This document shows, one piece after another, positions 54,537-62,383 of a DNA stretch of 64,000 nucleotides (the first letter of the stretch is position 1; the number at the start of each line of letters is the position of its first letter). Origin of the DNA: Opitutales bacterium (GTDB lineage: Bacteria; Verrucomicrobiota; Verrucomicrobiia; Opitutales; UBA953); assembly GCA_017531845.1 (NCBI GenBank), contig JAFXKI010000003.1, forward strand, positions 324,354 to 388,353. Direction: 5' to 3'. The notes beneath the pieces are model-generated. The model saw only the letters and a list, made by a program, of their open reading frames with translations, had not been told where the DNA came from and ran no database searches. The position numbers and the translations under genes were made by a program.

Positions 54537-55841
54537 TTAAGATTCCTCTTCAAAGCGAATGGCAACGGAGTGTCCGTGCACTTCAAGCTGTTCCATTTTG
54601 GAAAAAGCTTCGACAACGGGTGCGGCTTTTCGCAACGCTTCCTTATCGTAAGAAACGAGGCTCGTGCGGCGCATAAAATCCGAAACCTGCAATCCGCTCA
54701 GAAAACGCCCCGTTCGCGAAGTCGGGAGCGTGTGCGACGGTCCCGCGATAAAATCGCCGAGAGCCGCCGGGGAATAATGCCCGAGAAGCATCGCTCCCGC
54801 GGTCGTAATCGCTTGAGAAAGGCGCTTCGTTGTGTTCGGGCGAGCCTGAATCTCAAGATGCTCCGGAGCGATAAAGTTAGCGACATCAATGGCAGCGGGA
54901 ACGGAATTTGCCAAAACTGAGCAAAAGCCCGCGTTCATAATTTCTCGAAGCCGCTCGCCTTTGCGATAACGCATCAACAGGGAATTGATTGCCACTTCCG
55001 TCGCCTTCAAAACGCGCTCATCCATCGCGACTAAATAAACTTTTTCTTTTCCGCTCCCGTGCTCCGCCTGCGTGATAATATCCGCGGCGACCCACTCCGG
55101 ATTCGCGGAGGAATCCGCAATCACCATCACCTCGCTCGGGCCGGGCAACAGATCAATGCCGACTTTCCCGAAAAGCTGGCGCTTCGCTTCAATGACAAAC
55201 GCGTTCCCGGGACCCGCAATTTTGTCGACCGGCGCAATCGTTTGCGTTCCGTAAGCCATCGCCGCGATTGCCTGAACGCCGCCGACGGCGTAAATTTCCG
55301 AAACGCCACAGAGCTTTGCGGCAGCAAGAATTTCCGGCGCGATAGAGCCGTCCGCATGCGGCGGAGTGCAAATCACAAGCTCCGGAACGCCGGCAAGTTG
55401 TGCCGGAATCGCAGTCATCAAAACCGTGGAACTCAGCGGAACCTGCCCGCCCGGAATGTAAAGCCCGACGCGGCGTATCGGGAAAAACATTTCGCCGACA
55501 ATCGCGCCTTGGGGATTTTTTTTCTTCCAGTTTTTTCGCAACGTTTGCGCGTGAAAGGAACGGATAGATTCCGCCGCTTCCTTCATCGCCGCCAATTTTT
55601 CCGGCTCCAGAGATGCATACGCCGCCTCAATCGCAGACGCGGGAACACGCAACTGTTTTTGCAAAAGCTTTGCGTGGTCAAATTTCGCCGTATAATAAAG
55701 CACTGCTTCATCTCCGCGGGCCGCGACATCCGCAATGACATCCGCAACCACGGAGCTGATCTCCGCCGCCTGAGCGACGGGCTTGGAAAATTCTTTCAGC
55801 TTTTCAAAGCAATCCGCATCTTTTGTCGATAGGTGCAACAT
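54537..55841 (-). CDS. hisD: Histidinol dehydrogenase
   Basis: Last two oxidations of histidine synthesis, zinc- and NAD-dependent. 434 residues, normal. Landmarks: RRVGLYIPGGQVPLSSTVLM, ICTPPHADGSI, IAGPGNAFVIEAKRQLFG, the zinc/catalytic region TQAEHGSG, and the C-terminal NTTKRLSQAITTAGAMLLG and AGPSHTLPTSRTGRFLSGL. The ATG at 55841 (MLHLSTKDAD) is used; an upstream extension of 28 residues looks non-coding. No other his gene is adjacent. Confidence 0.96.
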   Translation of the reverse strand: MLHLSTKDADCFEKLKEFSKPVAQAAEISSVVADVIADVAARGDEAVLYYTAKFDHAKLLQKQLRVPASAIEAAYASLEPEKLAAMKEAAESIRSFHAQTLRKNWKKKNPQGAIVGEMFFPIRRVGLYIPGGQVPLSSTVLMTAIPAQLAGVPELVICTPPHADGSIAPEILAAAKLCGVSEIYAVGGVQAIAAMAYGTQTIAPVDKIAGPGNAFVIEAKRQLFGKVGIDLLPGPSEVMVIADSSANPEWVAADIITQAEHGSGKEKVYLVAMDERVLKATEVAINSLLMRYRKGERLREIMNAGFCSVLANSVPAAIDVANFIAPEHLEIQARPNTTKRLSQAITTAGAMLLGHYSPAALGDFIAGPSHTLPTSRTGRFLSGLQVSDFMRRTSLVSYDKEALRKAAPVVEAFSKMEQLEVHGHSVAIRFEEES

Positions 55842-55994
55842 AAAAAAAAAAGGAACGGGTATGATAGATCTTTCCCCGCAGGAACGCGAATGATTTTTTT
55901 TCTGATTAAAGCATTCCCGCATCATAAAACGTTCCCGTGCAAAGGCACTTAAAAATTACGATTGTTCAACGCACGGTTTATTGAGACATCACGC

Positions 55995-56036
55995 AAAAAA
56001 AACGTTCCCGCGGACAAAATCGGCGGGAACGTTTTT
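55995..56036 (-). terminator. Terminator from an inverted motif pair
   Basis: AACGTTCCCG and CGGGAACGTT pair around a 12-base spacer; A8 on the left reads as T8 on the minus strand. It follows the IdeS-like gene. Confidence 0.9.
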
Positions 56037-56051
56037 CAAAAAAAGGAACTG

Positions 56052-56990
56052 CTACCTGCTTCGGCGGCGGCGGGAAGCGACAAGCGCAAGAGACATCAAG
56101 CCGGCGAGCAAGCCGAACGCGGACGGCTCCGGAATCGCATACGGAAGTGCCAACGCGCCCCACGATACAAGTTTGTAGCCGTCGCTCCCGTAATAATCAT
56201 CCAAATAAATTTGTGTTTCGCTCCACGCGGAGCTTTCCACTTTTCCGTCTTTTATTTCCTGCTCGTGCTGAATTTCAGAATAAAGCACATTGTACGCCTG
56301 CAACTTCGTAACACCGTCATCGGAGTCCGTAACGTAAAGCGTTTTTATATTATTCCCGTCATATTCCATGCCCCAGAGCGTAATCGCGTGCCCGCCTGCC
56401 CACTTTCCTCCGGGCGCGATTGCAAGCGTAACGCCGTAGCCGCGTTCAAACTGATCTTTCAGCATTTCCACGAGGCTTTCCGTAATCTGCGACGAGCTTG
56501 CCGTTTCGGCAATCAATCCGCCCGGAATCCATGAAGGATCTTTAACCGCCTCACTCTCGTATCCGCAGATTTCCTTTACATAATTTTCCCAATAGCGTCC
56601 GCTGTTTTTCGGATCTGCGATACGGAAATCATTCGCATAATTATTTTCCACCAAATCGCAGCCGCCGAAGTACCATTTCCACCCGATGTTGGAACCCAAT
56701 CCTTTGTTATTAAAACTTGTCCGAAACGTATCGAAAATCTTTTCGACGCCCTGCGGCGTTCCCGCGGGAATTTGCGACGGATCGGCTTTCAATTGCCACC
56801 AGTGAATGATATTACTCGCCGCCGCTGCCCAGCAAAGCATCGAGTCGTTATTGTTGCTTTTATTCACGTCAACCCAACCGCCGGTTTCTGTTACGCCTTT
56901 AGCCCAAACGGTTTCGGCAAAGGCAAGCGGAGAAGTAGAAATTGAAATAAAAACACCAAGTCCGAACGCAAAACAATTTTTCTTATTCAT
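56052..56990 (-). CDS. IdeS/Mac-like cysteine protease with PEP-CTERM tail
   Basis: 312 residues. Signal peptide at 1-25, then VWAKGVTETGGWVDVNK. The layout follows peptidase family C66 (IdeS of Streptococcus): K44 in DVNK, Cys53 in MLCWAAAASNIIHWW, His201 in GGHAITLWGMEYD, and Asp222/Asp224 in VTDSDDG. All these catalytic positions are present. IdeS cleaves IgG hinges; a proteolytic function is likely here, an immunoglobulin target is only a possibility. The C-terminus is PEP-CTERM (IPEPSAFGLLAG then ASRRRRSR), so the enzyme should be sorted to the surface. The ATG at 56990 starts the signal peptide. Confidence 0.8.
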   Translation of the reverse strand: MNKKNCFAFGLGVFISISTSPLAFAETVWAKGVTETGGWVDVNKSNNNDSMLCWAAAASNIIHWWQLKADPSQIPAGTPQGVEKIFDTFRTSFNNKGLGSNIGWKWYFGGCDLVENNYANDFRIADPKNSGRYWENYVKEICGYESEAVKDPSWIPGGLIAETASSSQITESLVEMLKDQFERGYGVTLAIAPGGKWAGGHAITLWGMEYDGNNIKTLYVTDSDDGVTKLQAYNVLYSEIQHEQEIKDGKVESSAWSETQIYLDDYYGSDGYKLVSWGALALPYAIPEPSAFGLLAGLMSLALVASRRRRSR

Positions 56991-57098
56991 AATGAGGGTA
57001 AATACGAGAGGGGTTACGCGCCCTACTGAACCAAAGAGCGGCGAGACGGTCAAGTTCTATCCGGCATTAAAACTTAAAAAACGTTGACGATTTTTCGC

Positions 57099-57115
57099 AT
57101 AGGGAATACCCCTAT
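57099..57115 (+). promoter_or_regulatory. Candidate CsoR/FrmR-type operator
   Basis: ATAGGG-AATAC-CCCTAT is a perfect 6-bp inverted repeat with a G/C tract, 10 bases before the repressor's ATG. CsoR-family operators are short dyads containing G/C tracts. TTGACG lies just upstream at 57084. Confidence 0.55.
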
Positions 57116-57125
57116 CTTTCGAATT

Positions 57126-57422
57126 ATGAAAACACCTCTTTCCGCCCGACACAGACATTGCCGCACCGATGAAATGAAGAAAAAGCTCATCGCACGCCTG
57201 CGCCGCATCGAAGGGCAAACTCAAGCCCTGCAAAAAATGGTCGAAGCCGATCGCGATTGCATCGAGATTTTGCGCTTGGTTTCCTCCGTAACCGGTGCCT
57301 TGCGCGGCGTTTGGACGGAAGTTTTGAACGACCACCTCAAAGGTTGCATTCGGGAATCCCTCGAAAAACAGGACACGCGCCTGCTCGACGAGCTTACCGA
57401 CCTTTTGAAAAAATCCCGCTAA
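57126..57422 (+). CDS. CsoR/FrmR-family repressor
   Basis: 98 residues, all-helical DUF156 fold. The family core reads RLRRIEGQTQALQKMVEADRDCIEIL, followed by SVTGALRGVW and LNDHLKGCI. The conserved cysteine in the DCIEIL motif and HLKGC match the copper, formaldehyde or sulfur-sensing sites of this family, but the exact ligand cannot be read. An upstream palindrome is the probable operator, implying autoregulation. No obvious target (copper exporter, formaldehyde dehydrogenase) follows; the next gene is on the other strand. The ATG at 57126 is chosen because it lies after the palindrome. Confidence 0.85.
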   Translation: MKTPLSARHRHCRTDEMKKKLIARLRRIEGQTQALQKMVEADRDCIEILRLVSSVTGALRGVWTEVLNDHLKGCIRESLEKQDTRLLDELTDLLKKSR

Positions 57423-57542
57423 CGTTCCCGTTGCGTTTTCCTATGCTCTCGGAAAAAGAAAAAATGCTCGGTTTCGCCGCCGCCGAGTGGAGCGTTCCCG
57501 CTTAACCAACTCCCGGCTTCCAGTCCCCAGTTACCAGCTAAG

Positions 57543-58334
57543 CTACTGCACACGAGCTTTCTTGCGGGCGAGAAAACCGGTGCCCGGGCGTTTTACGCGT
57601 GAAGAAATCCACGGCAAAACCAACGCGGCAAGTTCCGCCGGCGTGTAATGCAAGATCGCCGATTCCGGTTCGGGGACGTGAAATAAATACCCGCAACGCG
57701 AAATCATTTCGGCGGGAACGCCGTTTTCGTCCCCGCTCAAAAATAGTGCCACCGGCTTTCCCGGGAACGCCGGCACGGAAGAATAATCTATTCTTCGCCC
57801 GCCCTCACGCACAAGCCCGACGACAAAATACTTTTCGCTCATCATGCGCAACATGCCCGCCATAGATTCCGTGCGATAAATTTTCAGCATTTCCAATGCG
57901 CCGCCGGAGATGCTCCAAACCCGCGAATTTGCAAGCGCGGGAACGCTTATTTTTTCGTCCGCAATCACGCGGGTAATGCCGCAAATTGCGGCAACGCGCA
58001 CAATCGAAGCCAACTGCAACGCGTCCGAAATATTTTCGAGAAAAAGGACTTTTTCTCCGGCGGCATGCCAGTCATCTCGCATGGCGGGCTTCACCTGCGC
58101 CGGCTCCGGGCGTTCCGTTCGGGCGGCGATGCCGCCGTGCTTCAGCGTTCCCGCGATTCGAGATAGCTCTGTCGATGAAACCGCCTTCCATTCGACGCGT
58201 TCCCGCCCGATGCCGGATAGCAGTTCTGAAAAAAGCTTCGATTTTTTTTCGTCGACAAAAATTTCGCGCAGTGCCGCCGGGCGCATTTTTACGCACGCCT
58301 CAACGGAATCCCGTCCGCAAAGAAAAATTTCCAC
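57543..58334 (-). CDS. SPOUT/TrmH-family RNA methyltransferase with altered motifs
   Basis: 263 residues. An N-terminal L30e-like substrate-binding domain (KMRPAALREIFVDEKKS) is followed by a SpoU knot domain. Motif 1 reads ISDALQLASIVRVAAICGI: the Arg is kept but the Asn before it is Gln. Motif 2 is ALFLSGDENGVPAEM. Motif 3 is VPEPESAILHYTPAELAALV, where the usual SLN is ILH. It probably still binds SAM, but activity is uncertain. The GTG start at 58334 lies 15 bases after ftsK, so the genes are probably co-transcribed. Confidence 0.72.
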   Translation of the reverse strand: MEIFLCGRDSVEACVKMRPAALREIFVDEKKSKLFSELLSGIGRERVEWKAVSSTELSRIAGTLKHGGIAARTERPEPAQVKPAMRDDWHAAGEKVLFLENISDALQLASIVRVAAICGITRVIADEKISVPALANSRVWSISGGALEMLKIYRTESMAGMLRMMSEKYFVVGLVREGGRRIDYSSVPAFPGKPVALFLSGDENGVPAEMISRCGYLFHVPEPESAILHYTPAELAALVLPWISSRVKRPGTGFLARKKARVQ

Positions 58335-58349
58335 GCCAAGCGCCTCCTT

Positions 58350-61148
58350 TTATTCGTAGATTTCGCGCTGTTTGTTCGGTCCCGGATCCGGTCCGATGCG
58401 CCCTTGTTCTTCGAGAATATCGATAATTTTTGCGGCGCGGTTATAGCCGATTCCGAGCTTGCGCTGGAGATTGGAAATGGAGGCACGCTTCGTTGTGCGA
58501 ATAACATCCCAAGCTTTCCCGACGAGATCGTCGCGGGAATCGGAAACGCCGCTTGCTCCGGAATCGCCTTCTTCGTCTTCGGCGGCGTAGCTGTCGATCG
58601 CGGACGTTACGTCGTCCGCATATTTCGGCTTACCGTTTTTCTCGGCGAGGAATTTGACGATTTCTTCGATTTCCTCTTCGGAAACCCACACGCCCTGCGC
58701 GCGTTGCGGGAACGGCGACCCGGGCCCGAGAACGAGCATATCGCCCTTTCCGATGAGCGTTTCCGCGCCGACTTCGTCAAGAATAATGCGAGAGTTCGTT
58801 CCCGAGGTTACGCGCAAGGCGATGCGTGTTCCCAAGTTCGCTTTGATGAGCCCGGTAACGGTTTTCGCGTCCGGACGTTGTGTGGCGAGGATGAGGTGAA
58901 TACCGGCGGCACGGGCTTTTGCCGTAAGGCGGGCGACGCCGGTTTCGATTTCGGCGGCATTTTGCGCCATGATATCGGCAAACTCGTCGATGATGCAGAC
59001 GATGTAGGACATTTTTTTCCTTCCGCGGAGTTCGTCGAGCACGCCTTCGTCGCGCGGTACGGAGATTTCGGCGGGAACGCCGGATCCGTCCGCGTTCCCG
59101 TCGGAAAGATTTTGAATGCCTTCAAATGCGTTTTCGTTTTCGGAGGCGGCGGCGAGTTCGGCGAGGCGCGCCGCTTCCGCCTTGTCTTTTTCGACTTTGG
59201 CGTTGTAGCCGACGATGTTGCGCACGCCGGCTTCTTCCAAGAGCTGATAGCGGCGTTCCATCTCGTCGATGAGCCATTTGAGTGCGCCGGGCGCGCGCTT
59301 CATATCCGTGATGACGGGAATGAGCATGTGCGGAGCGTCGTTGTAAACTTTGAGCTCGACGACTTTCGGGTCCACCATGACAAGGCGCACTTCATCGGGC
59401 GCGGAATGATACAAAATCGAGGTGATAATTCCGTTCAGGCAAACGGATTTCCCGGATCCGGAAGAGCCGGCGATCAAGCCGTGCGGCATTTTCGCGAGGT
59501 CGATCAAAACGGGTTTTCCCGTTACGTCTTTGCCGAGGACGGCGGGGATTTCCATTTTATTTTCGTGCCAAGCCTTGGATTCAAGCACTTCGCGAATCAG
59601 AACGGGCTTCGCTTTTTTGTTCGGCACTTCAATCCCGATAGTTCCGTTTTCGGGAACGGGAGCGAGGCGAGCGGACTGAGCCTGCAACGCCATTGCGACG
59701 TTGGTTTGGAAGTTGAGAATGCGCTCTGCTTTTACGCCCGCGCCGGGAACGATTTCGTAGCGCGTAATCGTCGGTCCGACCTGGGCGGACTGCATCGTCG
59801 CCGCGCAATTAAATTCGGAAAGCACACGGATGATTTTTTGCCCTCGGGCTTCGTAATCTTCCTCCTGACCGGAAACGGACGGGCGCGGTTCTGCGAGCAA
59901 ATCCAGCGGCGGGAAAGTGTAATTTCCGCGTTCCGGGAACGCGTCTGCGTCTTCCGCGCGTTCGAGCGTTTCGGCTTCAACCACTTTCAGAGAACCTGTT
60001 TCCGGGGTTTCTTCCGAAAGTTCCGGCGCGGCGTTTTCGGCGGGAACGGGAACGTTTGCTTGGGGGGCGAGTTTTTCCGCTTCTTCGTCAAAATTAATCG
60101 GGGTGAGGGTTGCCGTTGTCGGCAGCTCTTCCAAAACAGGAGCGACCGTTTCGGGGATAGCGTCTTCGTCGATTGCAATTTCGGAAAAATCCTCGTCCTC
60201 GGTTTCCGCACCGTCAAACTCGGCGGGAACGCCGGCGGCATTTTCGTCGACAGTGTCTTCGGCTTCCTCTTCCGGGAGGTTTTCCGCCTCGTGCTTTCGA
60301 GCTTCAATCTCCGCCGCTTCCCGGTTTTTGCGGAGTTTATCCTGCGCCTCCTGATAGGCCTTGATTTGTGCTTCGCGCTGACGCTGCTTGTGTTCTTTCC
60401 ACTGACGGCGATTTTCAAAATATTTTTTCACGCCTTCGAAGCAGCGGTTCACGCAAGCGGCAATCGTTTTTTGCGGAGCGGAAACCAAAAGCCCGAGCAC
60501 GCAAAAAGAATAAACGCAAAGAGCGAGAACGACGCTTCCCGCCAAGCCGATGAAAGGATTAAAAATATCGTTGAAAAGAAATTTCCCGAACGCGCCGCCG
60601 GGGCCGCACGCACTCGGCATATACGGATTCTGCGGTGTCGCCTGCGGGTCAAATCCGATTAAATCCTTCGGGAAAATTTCGAGCAGTATCGCTCCGGAGC
60701 AAAGTGCCAGAAACATCAAGAAAGTTTTCCACGACAGGGAAATATCCGCACGGAAGCGCGCCATGTAATATGCGAACAAAAACAAAAACACCGGAAACAT
60801 GAACGCCGCCAAGCCGAACATATAAAACGCCACGACGGCAATGGTGGCACCGAGTTTTCCCATCGGATTGCTTAAATTCGGCTCGGAAGTTATCACTAAG
60901 CTCTGAAGCCAACCGCGGTCTCCCCAAAGCACGGGATTTCCGTCTCCGAAAAACGGTTGCCCGTTTTCAAAAAGCATAAGCGCGGCAAGCAACAAAAGCC
61001 CCGCAACCAGCATCAGTAAAAACAGAAGCGGCTGTGTTGTGCTATTAAAATTTCCGGATGCTTTCGGCGTTTCCTTTTCTCGGCGGGCTGGCGCGGTTTT
61101 TGCGTTCCCGCCGCGTTTTACGGCAGAATTTTTCTTCGGCGAAGCCAT
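58350..61148 (-). CDS. ftsK: DNA translocase FtsK
   Basis: 932 residues. Four or so membrane helices lie at about 35-230, then an acidic/Pro-rich linker (to about 430), then the RecA-like motor: Walker A GSSGSGKSVCLNG near 560 and a Walker B region in SYIVCIIDEFADIM, with RPDAKTVTGLIKANLGTRIALRV after it. The C-terminal gamma winged helix is at about 870-932 (NLQRKLGIGYNRAAKIIDIL). FtsK moves chromosome termini at division, directed by oriented octamers (KOPS). The ATG at 61148 is preferred to an upstream start overlapping the HAD gene. Confidence 0.96.
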   Translation of the reverse strand: MASPKKNSAVKRGGNAKTAPARREKETPKASGNFNSTTQPLLFLLMLVAGLLLLAALMLFENGQPFFGDGNPVLWGDRGWLQSLVITSEPNLSNPMGKLGATIAVVAFYMFGLAAFMFPVFLFLFAYYMARFRADISLSWKTFLMFLALCSGAILLEIFPKDLIGFDPQATPQNPYMPSACGPGGAFGKFLFNDIFNPFIGLAGSVVLALCVYSFCVLGLLVSAPQKTIAACVNRCFEGVKKYFENRRQWKEHKQRQREAQIKAYQEAQDKLRKNREAAEIEARKHEAENLPEEEAEDTVDENAAGVPAEFDGAETEDEDFSEIAIDEDAIPETVAPVLEELPTTATLTPINFDEEAEKLAPQANVPVPAENAAPELSEETPETGSLKVVEAETLERAEDADAFPERGNYTFPPLDLLAEPRPSVSGQEEDYEARGQKIIRVLSEFNCAATMQSAQVGPTITRYEIVPGAGVKAERILNFQTNVAMALQAQSARLAPVPENGTIGIEVPNKKAKPVLIREVLESKAWHENKMEIPAVLGKDVTGKPVLIDLAKMPHGLIAGSSGSGKSVCLNGIITSILYHSAPDEVRLVMVDPKVVELKVYNDAPHMLIPVITDMKRAPGALKWLIDEMERRYQLLEEAGVRNIVGYNAKVEKDKAEAARLAELAAASENENAFEGIQNLSDGNADGSGVPAEISVPRDEGVLDELRGRKKMSYIVCIIDEFADIMAQNAAEIETGVARLTAKARAAGIHLILATQRPDAKTVTGLIKANLGTRIALRVTSGTNSRIILDEVGAETLIGKGDMLVLGPGSPFPQRAQGVWVSEEEIEEIVKFLAEKNGKPKYADDVTSAIDSYAAEDEEGDSGASGVSDSRDDLVGKAWDVIRTTKRASISNLQRKLGIGYNRAAKIIDILEEQGRIGPDPGPNKQREIYE

Positions 61149-61152
61149 TTTC

Positions 61153-62205
61153 TCAGAGTAAAGACGGTTGTTCGGGGGAGGATTTTGCCTCGTCCATCGG
61201 TCCGACGGACGGTGCGGCGGTGCGAGCGTTCCCGTCCGTGCGTTCGTGAATGTGTCGCGGCGGCTGGGCCACATTGGAAGCCACGGCAAACGAGCGAGCC
61301 TTGTCGATGCGCGCCACCATGTCTTCGAGGCGCATGCAGAGCCAGTCGTAAGTAAATCCCGTGTCGCGGTAATCGTTCGGACCGTAGCCGTTCACGCGTT
61401 TGCTTTCCTGAAGCGTATCGTTTTGGCGGCGCTCGGCGCGTTTATTTTCCGAATACACCGCATACGCGAAACCGCCACCCTTGCGCACGACGGAAAATAC
61501 GGGAACGTCGCTCGGACCGTCCGCAATATAAACCATGTTTTCAAACGGAACGCGGCGATCCTGCGCTCGCACAACCGCGTTCACGTCGATTTCCGGATTT
61601 TTGTTGGAACCTTTGTTAATTTCGAAAATGAAGCGTGTTTTAATTGTATTATCGACCATCACGCCGATTTGGGAAATTTCCGAAGGTAATTCGAGCGCGA
61701 GTTCGTCCTGTTCCGTATAGTGCGGCGGCAAGGGTTGCTCGATAAATTCACAGCCGTAGATGCCGTCCACGTGTTCCGCGACTGCGCTCCCGCGAATCAT
61801 TTCCGCCAAACCCGTGCTCACGATGTAATGCTCCAAATCGATGTCGAGATTCAGCTCCTCGCCGATTTTTTTGGCGTAAGCGCGAAGTTTATCAAACACC
61901 TCGGGAACGCCCGGACAGAGCGGAACCTGCGCGCCCAATTCCCTTAGCTTTTTGTTGGAAAGCCCTTTCAGCGGACCATTCTTCACGTAACTAAGTAAGT
62001 GGTTGAGATAAACCGTATCCTTAGAAACATGAATGCCCTGGCGTGCATAAATTTCCGGCAAACGATTGACCTCCGTCCAAAATGCCTGCTCATCAATTCC
62101 GTATTCACGAAACAGCGGCGTCTGCATGTAACCCGGAGTTAATGTTTTATCAAAATCCCAGATGCAGGCGAGCGTGTGATGAGTGCGAATATCTTGTGAA
62201 AGCAT
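61153..62205 (-). CDS. HAD-family protein
   Basis: 350 residues. Motif I is WDFDKTLTPGYM (nucleophile Asp), motif II IVSTGLAEMIRGS, and motif IV YIADGPSDVPVFSVV, all as expected for a HAD phosphatase. The region between (FIEQPLPPHYTEQDELALEL) is a large cap. The last ~50 residues are low complexity. It is unrelated to the smaller HAD gene at 30.1 kb. Four bases before ftsK; substrate unknown. Confidence 0.85.
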   Translation of the reverse strand: MLSQDIRTHHTLACIWDFDKTLTPGYMQTPLFREYGIDEQAFWTEVNRLPEIYARQGIHVSKDTVYLNHLLSYVKNGPLKGLSNKKLRELGAQVPLCPGVPEVFDKLRAYAKKIGEELNLDIDLEHYIVSTGLAEMIRGSAVAEHVDGIYGCEFIEQPLPPHYTEQDELALELPSEISQIGVMVDNTIKTRFIFEINKGSNKNPEIDVNAVVRAQDRRVPFENMVYIADGPSDVPVFSVVRKGGGFAYAVYSENKRAERRQNDTLQESKRVNGYGPNDYRDTGFTYDWLCMRLEDMVARIDKARSFAVASNVAQPPRHIHERTDGNARTAAPSVGPMDEAKSSPEQPSLL

Positions 62206-62219
62206 GGCTTAAGGTCGGA

Positions 62220-62265
62220 AAAAATCTTATTAAAACATTCCCGTTCCCGTTTTAAAAGATTTTTA
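62220..62265. terminator. Terminator-like inverted repeat
   Basis: AAAATCTT-ATTAAAAC and GTTTTAA-AAGATTTT form an imperfect A/T-rich stem around a loop with CCCGTTCCCG. It lies between ptsI and the HAD gene on the minus strand. Confidence 0.5.
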
Positions 62266-62320
62266 CCTCAGGAGGGCTAAAAACGCGTGCGAAAACGCGA
62301 GGTTTTTAAACGTCGCTTAC

Positions 62321-62371
62321 GGAGCCGCAGAATTTTTATGCGTTGCGCTTTTTGCGTTAATTTGCGGCTCC
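62321..62371 (-). other. Hairpin downstream of ptsI
   Basis: GGAGCCGCA and TGCGGCTCC are perfect inverted arms about 33 bases apart, extended by AATT on both sides. There is no T tract, so it may be a processing or stabilising hairpin rather than a terminator. Confidence 0.4.
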
Positions 62372-62383
62372 CCGAGCAAGCGT

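Noticed and set aside
57443-57505. 20-codon frame MLSEKEKMLGFAAAEW with a start like maltose O-acetyltransferase
   Set aside because: The likeness is confined to SEKEKML; too short to call a remnant.
58404-60662. Plus-strand open frame of 752 codons
   Set aside because: Antisense to ftsK, low-complexity Gly/Phe/Arg translation; the FtsK frame has full motor motifs.
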